A stretch of 64,000 nt of DNA, from contig JAPCWD010000001.1 of the NCBI GenBank assembly GCA_025943965.1, forward strand, positions 1-64,000, in the 5' to 3' direction. The notes under the pieces are model-generated. The model was given only the letters and a program-made list of their open reading frames with translations. It did not search any database and was not told the origin of the DNA. Position 1 is the first letter of the stretch. Every line of letters starts with the position of its first letter. Shown here one piece after another: positions 9,412 through 17,851 of this stretch. Made by a program: the position numbers and the translations under genes. This DNA is from Synergistaceae bacterium DZ-S4. Lineage in GTDB: Bacteria; Synergistota; Synergistia; Synergistales; Synergistaceae.

Positions 9412-9445
9412 ATGCAAAAGTGTGATATAAATCACACTTTTGCAT
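9412..9445. repeat. Perfect 15-bp inverted repeat upstream of AAA/DUF4143 gene
   Basis: ATGCAAAAGTGTGAT at 9412-9426 and its exact complement at 9431-9445 surround a 4-base AT spacer. The same core recurs in the longer palindrome at 9482-9541, so the two are copies of one element. It lies just before the start of the ATPase gene, where an operator would be expected. Confidence 0.8.
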
Positions 9446-9481
9446 GGATTATATGTCTGATCCAGAGTCAGGTCAAATTTT

Positions 9482-9541
9482 ATCACACAATTTCATATAA
9501 AAGCGTGATAAAAATCACACTTTTGCATGAAATTGTGTGAT
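9482..9541. repeat. 60-bp imperfect palindrome, second copy of the element
   Basis: Two 28-base arms (9482-9509 and 9514-9541) are complementary at 25 positions and flank a spacer of four A. The right arm carries the core CACACTTTTGCAT found in the neighbouring palindrome. It has no terminator-like T-tract and no coding potential. Confidence 0.8.
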
Positions 9542-9571
9542 GGACTAGGCAGTTCACTTATACGAAAAAGC

Positions 9572-9600
9572 AAAAAACGGGGAGCATATCCCCGTTTTTA
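9572..9600 (-). terminator. Rho-independent terminator
   Basis: An 11-base stem, AAAAACGGGGA / TCCCCGTTTTT, around a 5-base loop and flanked by A- and T-runs. It can work in both directions and lies 42 bases after the AhpD-like gene. Confidence 0.8.
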
Positions 9601-9641
9601 CAATAGCATGCAGGTCTGTTAGAACCAAATGCCTCTGTTGG

Positions 9642-9965
9642 TCATTCCGCACAGGAGCATTTGATGTTTCCTGCGAGTATCTCCTTCCAGTCTCCTATGA
9701 CATCATGGGTCCAGCAGTCGTCAGCTCCTGCGGATTCTCTCATGGTGAGCGCAAAGATATAGCTCAGTTCCTCGACCGTCGCCCCGGCTTCAAGGGCGCC
9801 TTTGAAGTGCTTCAGCACACAGGGTTTGCTGCGGCCCTTTATTGAGAGGGCGAAGCACAAAAACTGGTATGTTTTTTCATCGATCGGCATCTTCTCTTTA
9901 TAGATAGCATCTATCTCGTCAAGTTTTTGGGTAAATTCAGGGAAAAACTGTTCAAGCATCCTCAT
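9642..9965 (-). CDS. AhpD-like / carboxymuconolactone decarboxylase family protein
   Basis: A 107-residue all-helical protein of the CMD/AhpD family. Seen: FCFALSIKGRSKPCVLKHFKGALEAGATVEELSYIFALT, which follows the family helix pattern with the conserved histidine, and a C-terminal CSC. The usual catalytic C-x-x-C before the histidine is reduced to one cysteine (KPCVLKH), so a canonical peroxidase mechanism is doubtful unless the C-terminal cysteines take part. The gene has its own promoter upstream and terminator downstream, so it is a single-gene unit. Confidence 0.75.
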   Translation of the reverse strand: MRMLEQFFPEFTQKLDEIDAIYKEKMPIDEKTYQFLCFALSIKGRSKPCVLKHFKGALEAGATVEELSYIFALTMRESAGADDCWTHDVIGDWKEILAGNIKCSCAE

Positions 9966-10013
9966 TTTTCATCCCAACCTTCATTGTTTATTTGTGTTTT
10001 CTCTTAATTTGGA

Positions 10014-10043
10014 AATATACTATATTACATAGATGTATGTCAA
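10014..10043 (-). promoter_or_regulatory. Promoter of the AhpD-like gene within a dyad
   Basis: On the minus strand, TTGACA (10038-10043) and TATATT (10014-10019) are 18 bases apart. The surrounding sequence is a near-palindrome, ACTATAT...ATATAGT, so a repressor or activator site overlapping the promoter is plausible. Confidence 0.55.
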
Positions 10044-10156
10044 TATATAGTTTATTTTTGTTCTCCCGTGATGTATAGTAACGACTAGAGAAGGGTATTT
10101 CAAGGCCTGATCCGAGGTTTAGATTTTAACGGTCCGGGAGGTCAGAGTATCTAAAA

Positions 10157-10581
10157 ATGTGGAACTACTATATACCGGTCATAATCGTGATCTTCTCCAA
10201 CACCCTTTACCACATTTGCTCAAAATCCACTCCGCGCGACGCAAATATGTTCATGTCGTTAATTGTCACATATCTTGTTGCAACTGCCTCAAGCATTTTT
10301 TTTATCTTTTTTCCGTTCAGGACAAGGGGATCATGTTGGACATGAAATCCCTTAACTGGACAAGCATACTGCTTGGTGTAGGTGTTTTTGGCATTGAGCT
10401 CGGTTTCATCAAAATGTACCGCGCCGGCTGGAACATAAGTGCAGCATCTCTTCTTACCAACGCAGCCATTTCGATCCTTCTTATATTTATAGGCCTGATC
10501 TTCTATAAAGAGCACCTTTCGAGCAACCAAATAATAGGGATCGCACTTTGCCTGGCCGGGTTATTTTTTTTTAATAGATAA
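10157..10581 (+). pseudogene. EamA/DMT-type small transporter, frameshifted
   Basis: Two overlapping frames together make one small membrane protein. The first (from 10157) begins MWNYYIPVIIVIFSNTLYHICSK and runs through a second helix, then ends at a TGA near 10343. The second frame continues with SLNWTSILLGVGVFGIELGFIKMYRAG, then ISILLIFIGLIFYKEHLSSNQIIGIALCLAGL, the characteristic end of EamA-like half-transporters. The switch falls within or just after T-runs (8 T, then 6 T) at about 10296-10313, so slippage, a sequencing error or a real mutation could all explain it. An intact product would be about 140 residues with four or five helices. Confidence 0.7.
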
Positions 10582-10617
10582 GACCGAATAAGAAAGAAAT
10601 TTGAACACTATTCCTTA

Positions 10618-10671
10618 TTGACATCTTAGCCTTCTGACCACTATACTTTTGTGAAAGTGAATTCACTTTCA
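10618..10671 (+). promoter_or_regulatory. Promoter and perfect 20-bp operator of the TetR/efflux operon
   Basis: TTGACA (10618-10623) and TATACT (10642-10647) are 18 bases apart. A perfect 20-base palindrome (10652-10671; half TGAAAGTGAA) begins four bases after the -10, across the expected transcription start. It ends just before the regulator's ribosome site. This placement is what autorepression by the TetR protein encoded next would require. Confidence 0.8.
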
Positions 10672-10687
10672 TTAAGAGGTGTTGTTT

Positions 10688-11305
10688 ATGCCAAGAAAAC
10701 GGTTGACTTCAACAATGAGACAGGAACAGATACTCGATACAACGTTAGAAATAATCGCCGAAAAGGGGCTTGCCGGAGTCAATACATCGGAGATAGCACA
10801 GCGCATAGGCATAGTCCCTTCCGCACTATATCGCCATTTCGAAAATAAGGACGCCCTTATCGACGCTCTGCTTGACCGCACACATAGTATTCTTTTTGAA
10901 AATGTCAGGAAAATATCCATGGAATCGTCCGGGGCAAGCAAGAATTTGAGGAGTCTTTTTCTCCTGCACATCGAATTTATAAGAAAAAATCCGGGTATAC
11001 CCAAACTTGTCTTTTCTGACGCGGCCGTCTTTGGGTCTCCTGAACGGAAGAAAAAAGTCATTTTTATAGTTAGAAATTACATGAACAAGCTTAAAGAAAT
11101 TGCTGAAAAAGGCATAAGAGAAGGAGATCTGATGAACGACATTTCGTCTGAAGCTGTAGCATTTTCTATGGTCAGCTTCGCCCAGCATGTCGGACTTATT
11201 TCCAACCTCAGCGACGGCAAAATCGACATGAGCAATTTGGCGGAGTTGGCCTGGAGTTACATAGAAAGAGCGATCCGAAAAGATAATGAAAAGGACGGAC
11301 GATAA
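10688..11305 (+). CDS. TetR-family regulator (CecR-like) of efflux operon
   Basis: A 205-residue repressor. Seen: N-terminal TetR helix-turn-helix, TLEIIAEKGLAGVNTSEIAQRIGIVPSALYRHFENKDALIDALLDR (about 18-63), followed by a helical ligand-binding domain. ATG 10688 has GAGGTG six bases upstream; an earlier GTG at 10679 lies inside that site. The gene starts the efflux operon and overlaps no other gene, and a 20-base palindrome sits at its promoter. By analogy with E. coli CecR (YbiH), which controls ybhGFSR, it should repress this operon until a toxic ligand binds. The ligand is not predictable. Confidence 0.88.
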   Translation: MPRKRLTSTMRQEQILDTTLEIIAEKGLAGVNTSEIAQRIGIVPSALYRHFENKDALIDALLDRTHSILFENVRKISMESSGASKNLRSLFLLHIEFIRKNPGIPKLVFSDAAVFGSPERKKKVIFIVRNYMNKLKEIAEKGIREGDLMNDISSEAVAFSMVSFAQHVGLISNLSDGKIDMSNLAELAWSYIERAIRKDNEKDGR

Positions 11306-11339
11306 GTCTTTGCACTATGCCAAGGAAGGAAGAAGATCT

Positions 11340-12725
11340 ATGGGACTAAAGATAACGATCATCAAGATCCTGCTGCTCTCACTCCTGCTGATTTCAGGGA
11401 ACGCGTGCGCCAGTGTTCCGGAAGGTACAGATACGAAACCTGTCGAACTGTGGGAAGCCATGCTAATGGCCGAAAAAAATAACCCCGCCCTTAAAGGCAG
11501 CAATATTGAAAGAGAAAAGAGCGGCATAGACGTAAAGATCGCAGAGGGGATGAAGTTGCCAAAGATCGACCTGTGGGCCAATACCACCCTTTCAGAGTAC
11601 CCTTCTACCGTGGTGCCCATAAGGGAAGCGGGAGTTTTTCCACCCCTCGACACGCACATCACTCGTTTTGGGATCGAGCTGAACATCCCTATCTACACGG
11701 GAGGAAAGCTGGAGGCTGAAAAAGTGTCGGCGCAAAAAACATCTGAAGCAGTTTCCGAAGATCACAAGCAGCAAAGACAAGATCTGCTCTACAGCGTGGT
11801 ATCCGTCTTCTCTCGGTCACTCTATTTTCGGGATATGAAAGATGCATCCGAAAAGAGGATCGGTGCACTTGAAGACAGGGAACGATCCCTGACGCTTCTG
11901 CTCAGCGAAGGACGTATACCCAAACTTGACCTGCTCCGGCTGCAAACTCAGCTTTCCCAGGCCAGGCATGACCACATTGTCCTTGACCAGGCTGAAAAAG
12001 ACGCGCTCTCTCTGTTGGGCACACTTACCGGAAACGAATTTCCCATTGGATCCGTTGCGGCCATACCTTTCGATGCTCGACCGGATGAATTGGATAAAAT
12101 TGAAAAAAGCGACGTCCTTGAGAGCAGCCATGCTGTCAAAAAATCCTCTCTTCTCACGGAAGCCTACTATGCCAGATCAGAAGCTATCAAGGGAGAGACC
12201 ATGCCTCAGATATCTTTCTTCGGCAGAGGTACAGGCAGTATTGGAGGAGGTTCGGAAGTATATGACGACTGGCAGGCCGGACTTCAGGTAACTATAAAAA
12301 TGTGGGACGGGTATGTCAGTAAAAACAGGTTAAAAAAATCTTTGCTAGATATTGAAAAAGCAAGGTTTGATTTGGAACAGACGCGAAACCAGACTCTCAA
12401 CGATGCAAGAGAGGCCTCCGGATCCCTGAAGGAAGCGGTATCGAAGATCGAAACGGCTTCCATACAGCTCAAAGAGGCAAGAGAGGCATTTAGGATAGAA
12501 CAGCTCAGATATGAAACAGGGGAAAGCACGATCACCGATCTGCTGAGTGCCGAATCGGGACTATGGTCAGCGGATGCCAGCCTCAGCAAAGCTTACTATG
12601 AGAAGATCGCTTCCGAAGCTAATGTTTTGAGACTGCTTGGGAGACTTTCCCCTGAAATGATGCGATTTTCCCCTGATAAGACCAACAATGAAAAAAAGTC
12701 AGAGAAAGATGAGGTCGTGAGGTAA
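11340..12725 (+). CDS. TolC-family outer membrane efflux protein
   Basis: A 461-residue outer membrane channel subunit. Seen: signal peptide (ITIIKILLLSLLLISGNACAS, first about 25 residues), the start of the periplasmic helical barrel with VELWEAMLMAEKNNPALKGSNIERE, and two long coiled-coil repeats typical of the OEP family. The second ends in RYETGESTITDLLSAESGLWSADASLSKAYYE. ATG 11340 is chosen over an open frame reaching 11286 because AGGAAGGAAGA precedes it and the signal peptide then starts correctly. The stop overlaps the next start (TAATG), indicating translational coupling to the membrane fusion protein. Confidence 0.88.
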   Translation: MGLKITIIKILLLSLLLISGNACASVPEGTDTKPVELWEAMLMAEKNNPALKGSNIEREKSGIDVKIAEGMKLPKIDLWANTTLSEYPSTVVPIREAGVFPPLDTHITRFGIELNIPIYTGGKLEAEKVSAQKTSEAVSEDHKQQRQDLLYSVVSVFSRSLYFRDMKDASEKRIGALEDRERSLTLLLSEGRIPKLDLLRLQTQLSQARHDHIVLDQAEKDALSLLGTLTGNEFPIGSVAAIPFDARPDELDKIEKSDVLESSHAVKKSSLLTEAYYARSEAIKGETMPQISFFGRGTGSIGGGSEVYDDWQAGLQVTIKMWDGYVSKNRLKKSLLDIEKARFDLEQTRNQTLNDAREASGSLKEAVSKIETASIQLKEAREAFRIEQLRYETGESTITDLLSAESGLWSADASLSKAYYEKIASEANVLRLLGRLSPEMMRFSPDKTNNEKKSEKDEVVR

Positions 12726-13729
12726 TGGAAAAGAAAATTGATAAAAAAATAATACCTTTGATCATAATCGCCGCTGCAGCTCTTCTTGCGGCATACACTC
12801 TCTTTTTAAAAGAGAAAGGGGAAGATCCTGATAAAATATTCGCCTCAGGAACGATAGAAACAACGGAGGCAGACATGTCATTTTTGGCGAACGGCATCTT
12901 GAAGGATCGGAAGGTCAATGAGGGCGACACTGTACACCGTGGCGAACTTATCGCGGAACTGGACAAGAGAGAGGCCGAGGCAAGGCTTCGTCAGAACGCC
13001 GCCGCAGTCGAAACCGCACGTTCGAGGTTAAAAGATCTCAGCAGCGGCTACAGAAGCCAGGAGATAGCAGAGGCCGAAGCTCAGGCAGCTCAGTTCAGGT
13101 CGAACTGGAATAACCTGAAAAATGAAGCAGAAAGATCTGAAAAGCTTTTCAGCGGCGGGGCGATAAGCAGACAGAGGCTGGACCGGGACATTACAGCAGC
13201 CGAAGTCGCCGCTTCTCAGCTTAACGCAGCTCAGAAAAAGCTTGAGCTTCTCCGTTCGGGATTCAGAGAGAAAAGCATAGATACCGCCGCGAATCAGCTT
13301 AAAGAGTCTGAAGCCGCAATGCAGGCAGCAGAGGTAATAGTATCCAACCACATACTGAAAAGTCCTATGGACGGAGTAGTCTCAAAAGTTTATGCAGAAC
13401 CCGGAGAGATGATATCTATGGGAAAACCGGTGCTTACACTGACAAGCCTTGAAAGACCCCGAGTCAAGGTATACATTCCCGAATACAGGATAGGAAGGGT
13501 CATGCTGGGTCAGAAAGCTGACATTACAGTTGATTCCTTTCCGGATAAAAAATTTGCTGCTTCTGTGACTTTCATTTCACCTGAAGCTGAATTTACCCCC
13601 AAGACTGTTCAGACGGCGGAAGAGAGGGTGAAGCTTGTCTTTGCCGTGGAAGTTACAGCTGAAACGTCAGAAGGACTGCTCAAGCCGGGAATGCCCGCTG
13701 ACGTAAACATAGACCTTAAACATGAATGA
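12725..13729 (+). CDS. HlyD-type membrane fusion protein (YbhG-like)
   Basis: A 334-residue periplasmic adaptor linking the ABC transporter to the TolC channel. Seen: an N-terminal anchor helix (IIPLIIIAAAALLAAYTLFL, about 9-28), a first lipoyl half with LANGILKDRKVNEGDTVHRGELIAELDKREAEARL, a long alpha-hairpin (about 85-205), the second lipoyl half SPMDGVVSKVYAEPGEMISMGKPVLTL, then a beta-barrel ending in LKPGMPADVNIDL. The domain order matches E. coli YbhG. It overlaps the following ATPase gene by 8 bases. Confidence 0.9.
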   Translation: MEKKIDKKIIPLIIIAAAALLAAYTLFLKEKGEDPDKIFASGTIETTEADMSFLANGILKDRKVNEGDTVHRGELIAELDKREAEARLRQNAAAVETARSRLKDLSSGYRSQEIAEAEAQAAQFRSNWNNLKNEAERSEKLFSGGAISRQRLDRDITAAEVAASQLNAAQKKLELLRSGFREKSIDTAANQLKESEAAMQAAEVIVSNHILKSPMDGVVSKVYAEPGEMISMGKPVLTLTSLERPRVKVYIPEYRIGRVMLGQKADITVDSFPDKKFAASVTFISPEAEFTPKTVQTAEERVKLVFAVEVTAETSEGLLKPGMPADVNIDLKHE

Positions 13730-14666
13730 CAACAAAACCAAGGGAAGGTCCATCGAAATAACAGGTCTCGGCAGAGCTTTCGGCAGCTTCTGGGCCGTCC
13801 GGCAGGTCGATCTTTCTGTCGGCAGAGGTGAGATCTTCGGACTGGTGGGACCCGACGGTGCTGGAAAGACGACTGTAATGCGGATGGCGGCCGGAGTCCT
13901 GATCCCTTCCGAGGGAGACATAGTAATAGACGGACACTCCGTCGTATCAGACCCCGAAAAGGTGAAGATAAGGATCGGGTATATGTCGCAGAGGTTCGGA
14001 CTTTACGGAGACCTTACCGTACTGGAAAACCTGAGATTCTACGGAGATCTTTATGAAATATCGGAAAAGGAAAGGACGGCAGAGGAAGAGAGGCTTCTCG
14101 GCTTCAGTAACCTTACGCCATTCAAAAACAGGAAAGCCAGGGACCTGTCAGGCGGGATGAAACAAAAACTGGGGCTGGCCTGTTCACTGGTGCACAGGCC
14201 CAGTGTGCTTCTGCTGGATGAACCGACAAATGGAGTCGATCCGGTCTCCAGAAGGGATTTCTGGAAGATTCTACACGAGATGGTCAAAGAGGGAGTGACC
14301 GTTTTCGTTTCGACATCATATCTGGATGAAGCGGAAAGATGCGGGCGCGTAGGAATGATTCAGGAGGGGCGGCTGACAATGTGTGACAACCCCCGGGCGC
14401 TTAAAAAAACTATATCAGGAACTATTTTGGAGATCCTCTCCGCAGATTCTGTGAAAACACTTCGTGAATTGAGGGAGAGATACGGAAAATTAAGTTCTGA
14501 TCTGGTTTCCGGCGTAATAAGATTCAGGCTTCCTGAGAACTCTTCTGTAGAAAAGATCAAAGACGAAATAAAAATAATGGGTCTTGATGATCTCACGATA
14601 AAAGAGGCCCAGCCGACTCTCGAAGATGTCTTCGTTAGCCGGGCGATGAGGGTTGATGTGCAATGA
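13722..14666 (+). CDS. ABC transporter ATPase, YbhF N-half-like
   Basis: A 314-residue ATP-binding subunit. Seen: Walker A GPDGAGKTT (43-51), with the unusual Asp also found in the N-terminal half of E. coli YbhF; Q-loop MSQRFGLYGDLTVLENL; ABC signature LSGGMKQKLGLACSLVHRPSVLLLDEP with Walker B; and an H-loop position occupied by serine in FVSTSYLDEAERC instead of the usual histidine. That substitution suggests a site of reduced hydrolysis, paired with the normal one in the next gene. The 4-base overlap with that gene (ATGA) indicates tight coupling. Confidence 0.9.
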   Translation: MNDNKTKGRSIEITGLGRAFGSFWAVRQVDLSVGRGEIFGLVGPDGAGKTTVMRMAAGVLIPSEGDIVIDGHSVVSDPEKVKIRIGYMSQRFGLYGDLTVLENLRFYGDLYEISEKERTAEEERLLGFSNLTPFKNRKARDLSGGMKQKLGLACSLVHRPSVLLLDEPTNGVDPVSRRDFWKILHEMVKEGVTVFVSTSYLDEAERCGRVGMIQEGRLTMCDNPRALKKTISGTILEILSADSVKTLRELRERYGKLSSDLVSGVIRFRLPENSSVEKIKDEIKIMGLDDLTIKEAQPTLEDVFVSRAMRVDVQ

Positions 14667-15619
14667 GTGAAATTTTCGCAGTTAACGTAAAGGGACTGAC
14701 AAGAGTCTTTGGAAACTTCACTGCAGTTGACCATATTGAACTGAAAGTCCTTAAAGGCAGGATCTTCGGTTTTCTCGGACCAAACGGTGCCGGGAAATCG
14801 ACAACGATAAAAATGCTGTGCGGCCTTCTGCTCCCAACCTCGGGAGAGGGAACGGTCGCGGGATCCGATATCCTGAAAGGCACGGAGGAAATCAAAGAAA
14901 AGATAGGCTACATGTCTCAAAAATTCTCTCTTTATGACGACCTGACCGTTGAAGAAAACATAGATTTCTATGCTGGGATTTATAGGGTACCCAAATCCAT
15001 CAGATCCGAAAGAAAGTCCTGGATACTTGAGATGTCAGATCTTACTGAACACATTTCCCGCATGACCCGCTCTCTTGCCGGAGGATGGAAGCAGCGGCTG
15101 GCGCTCGGATGTGCACTTATACATCAGCCTCCCATAGTATTTCTGGATGAACCAACTTCAGGAGTTGACCCTATATCGAGAAGGCGTTTCTGGAATCTTA
15201 TTTCAGATATAGCAAGCGGAGGGACTACTGTATTTGTTACCACACACTACATGGAAGAGGCGGAATACTGTGACGAGCTTGCCCTCATATACAAAGGGAA
15301 GATAATTGCTAAGGGTACCCCGTCTTCGATCAGGGAAGAGTCTATCCCTTCGGGGCTGATCGAGCTTTCTCTGAATGACCCGTTCGAAGCACTGGAAATA
15401 CTTGAAAATTCCGGACTGGTCAAGGCTGCCGCTATTTTCGGCGACGGGCTTCATTTAACTGTTGAAAAGGGGACTTCTGATGATGAAAAGATCAAAAAAT
15501 ACCTCACTGAAAAAGGTTTTGGGATCTATTCGATGGACCGGGCCAGACCCTCACTCGAAGATGTATTCGTACACCTGATAGAAAAAGAGGACATATCGTC
15601 AGGGGGAACAATTAGATGA
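14663..15619 (+). CDS. ABC transporter ATPase, YbhF C-half-like
   Basis: A 318-residue ATP-binding subunit. Seen: Walker A GPNGAGKST near residue 38, Q-loop MSQKFSLYDDLTVEENIDFYAG, signature LAGGWKQRLALGCALIHQPPIVFLDEPTSGVDP, and an intact H-loop FVTTHYMEEAEYC. With the gene before it, this makes the two halves of a YbhF-type ATPase as separate proteins, which would form a heterodimer with one standard and one modified site. It overlaps the next gene by 4 bases. Confidence 0.9.
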   Translation: MSEIFAVNVKGLTRVFGNFTAVDHIELKVLKGRIFGFLGPNGAGKSTTIKMLCGLLLPTSGEGTVAGSDILKGTEEIKEKIGYMSQKFSLYDDLTVEENIDFYAGIYRVPKSIRSERKSWILEMSDLTEHISRMTRSLAGGWKQRLALGCALIHQPPIVFLDEPTSGVDPISRRRFWNLISDIASGGTTVFVTTHYMEEAEYCDELALIYKGKIIAKGTPSSIREESIPSGLIELSLNDPFEALEILENSGLVKAAAIFGDGLHLTVEKGTSDDEKIKKYLTEKGFGIYSMDRARPSLEDVFVHLIEKEDISSGGTIR

Positions 15620-16749
15620 AGTATGGGAGAAAGGGAAGGGTATCTCCGCGCAGGCTGACGGCGGTCATTAAAAAAGAGTTCATACACATATTCAGGGATA
15701 CCAGAAGCCTGGCAATGGCGTTCCTAATGCCTGTGATCCTTCTTTTTATTTTCGGTTACGGTATAACCCTGGATATCAAGAGTATCAACATGGGCGTTTA
15801 TGACCTGGATAAGACAGCCGAAAGCAGGGGACTTGTAGAAAGATTCCGGGCTTCAGGCTATTTTGACATCGTCGGTACAGTTGAAAGCACGAAAGAAACA
15901 GACCGCCTTATAGACAGAAATATCGCCCATATGGTACTCGTTGTTCCCGAAGGGTTCGGAGGATCAGTTAAGAGAGGAGAACCTGTTGACATACAGGCCG
16001 TTTACGATGGCAGCGATGCCAACACTACCTCAATAGCGATGGGTTATACTGAGGCCATTACTTCCAGATATTCTCAGTCGAAAGGTGCAAAGGATCCCTC
16101 GGGGCAGATCGACCTCAGGCTTCGCGTCTGGTACAATCCGGAACTCAAAAGCCGCTGGTTCATCATTCCCGGCCTGATAGCGATCATAATGGGTGTGATA
16201 AGCGCGCTTCTGACATCGCTGACTGTTTCCAGAGAATGGGAACAGGGCACTATGGAACAGCTTCTATCCACTCCTATACATCCGGTGGAGCTTTTTCTGG
16301 GAAAGATTACGCCATATTTCCTTATCGGAATGATCGATGTTTTGATCTCAGTAGCTGTGGGTGTCTGGATCTTCGGAGTACCGCTCAGGGGCAGCTTCAT
16401 TTTCCTGCTTGTTGTATCGTCGCTGTTTCTGGTCGGTGGGCTCAGTCTCGGGATCCTCATTTCAACGGCCGCCAAATCACAGCTTGTAGCAAGCCAGGCG
16501 GCATTCGTACTCACCCTTCTGCCGGCATTTATGCTGTCGGGATTCCTCTATTCCATTGAAAACATGCCGGTATTCATACAGAAAATTACATATGCAGTTC
16601 AGTCCCGTTATTTTGTCACCATTCTGAAAGATATTTTTCTCAAAGGGAACCATCCTTTGGTTTTGATAAAAGAAATACTTTTTCTCTGTGCATTTGCAGC
16701 GATCGTACTTACTGCAGCAATAAAAAAATTCAAAAAGAACATGGGGTAG
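15616..16749 (+). CDS. ABC-2 type permease (YbhS-like)
   Basis: A 377-residue inner-membrane permease. Seen: cytoplasmic start RRLTAVIKKEFIHIFRDTRSLAMAFLMPVILLFIFGYGITLDI, a periplasmic domain of about 120 residues, and five further helices with the family block REWEQGTMEQLLSTPIHPVELFLGKITPYFLIG. These match the ABC-2 DrrB/YhhJ/YbhS group. It should form a heterodimer with the next permease. Substrates of known relatives include drugs, dyes and cephalosporins; the substrate here is unknown. Confidence 0.88.
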   Translation: MKYGRKGRVSPRRLTAVIKKEFIHIFRDTRSLAMAFLMPVILLFIFGYGITLDIKSINMGVYDLDKTAESRGLVERFRASGYFDIVGTVESTKETDRLIDRNIAHMVLVVPEGFGGSVKRGEPVDIQAVYDGSDANTTSIAMGYTEAITSRYSQSKGAKDPSGQIDLRLRVWYNPELKSRWFIIPGLIAIIMGVISALLTSLTVSREWEQGTMEQLLSTPIHPVELFLGKITPYFLIGMIDVLISVAVGVWIFGVPLRGSFIFLLVVSSLFLVGGLSLGILISTAAKSQLVASQAAFVLTLLPAFMLSGFLYSIENMPVFIQKITYAVQSRYFVTILKDIFLKGNHPLVLIKEILFLCAFAAIVLTAAIKKFKKNMG

Positions 16750-16756
16750 GCCGGTC

Positions 16757-17851
16757 ATGGGAGAAAGGATTTTACGCCTTATGATAAAAGAATTTATACA
16801 GGTCCTGAGGGATCCGCGCATGAAGGCGATGATCTTTGTGCTTCCCGTGATCCAGCTTCTGATATTCGGATACGCTGTTACGACAGATGTCAACCTTATC
16901 AAGACGGCCGTAACAGACAGCGACAGAAGCGTGCAAAGCCGGCAGCTTATCGAGAGCTTTACCTCGTCAGGAATATTCAGGGTAATTTCATACCCTGACA
17001 ATGACGGAACTATGACGGAATATCTTGATCAAGGAAAAGCTGTCGTCGGAATCAACATAAAAGAGGGTTTTGCCAAGGATCTGCTCAATGGGAAAAAACC
17101 CGTTGTTCAGATACTCGTTGACGGAACAAATTCCAATGACGGAACACTTGCCATGAACTATGCGCAACGCATAATATCCGACTTCGGAATAGGAAAAAAG
17201 AGCCGGGATCTCGTTAATGTTCAGGGCAGAGCATGGTACAACCCGGACCTGAAAAGCAGAAACTACAATGTTCCGGGGGTCATAGCGATCATACTCCTGA
17301 TGACATCGCTGCTTTTGACATCAATGGCAATAGTGAGGGAAAAGGAAATCGGAACGATGGAACAGCTCATGGTTACCCCAATGCGGTCAATTGAGTTTAT
17401 ACTGGGCAAATCCCTCCCCTTCGCTGCCATCTGCTTTATTGATGTCATCGTCGTAAGCTTTGTCGGCATGAAGTGGTTCGATATCCCCATCAGGGGAAGC
17501 ATGCCGCTGCTGCTCATTTCTGCAGCTCTCTTCCTGATGTCCTGCATAGGCATAGGCCTTTTGATCTCCACGATATCGAAAACCCAACAGGAAGCCCTGA
17601 TGTCATCCTTCTTTTTCTACTTCCCGGCTGTCCTCCTCTCAGGGTTTATGTTTCCGATTTCCAATATGCCCGAACCGGTCCAGTGGATCACTACAATTAA
17701 TCCGCTAAGGTACTTTCTCGTGATAATAAGGGGAATATTCCTTAAGGGAACAGGATTGGCTGAACTTTGGCAGCAAATGGCCGCCCTTGCAGCACTGGGG
17801 ATACTCTTTCTGACCTTCAGCGTATCAAGGTTCAAGAAAACGATAGACTGA
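16757..17851 (+). CDS. ABC-2 type permease (YbhR-like)
   Basis: A 364-residue permease, paralogous to the one seven bases upstream and with the same layout. Seen: LRLMIKEFIQVLRDPRMKAMIFVLPVIQLLIFGYAVTTDV, a periplasmic domain, then REKEIGTMEQLMVTPMRSIEFILGKSLPFA and four more helices. It is the last gene of the efflux operon. The region after it (17852-18135) has no gene. Confidence 0.88.
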   Translation: MGERILRLMIKEFIQVLRDPRMKAMIFVLPVIQLLIFGYAVTTDVNLIKTAVTDSDRSVQSRQLIESFTSSGIFRVISYPDNDGTMTEYLDQGKAVVGINIKEGFAKDLLNGKKPVVQILVDGTNSNDGTLAMNYAQRIISDFGIGKKSRDLVNVQGRAWYNPDLKSRNYNVPGVIAIILLMTSLLLTSMAIVREKEIGTMEQLMVTPMRSIEFILGKSLPFAAICFIDVIVVSFVGMKWFDIPIRGSMPLLLISAALFLMSCIGIGLLISTISKTQQEALMSSFFFYFPAVLLSGFMFPISNMPEPVQWITTINPLRYFLVIIRGIFLKGTGLAELWQQMAALAALGILFLTFSVSRFKKTID

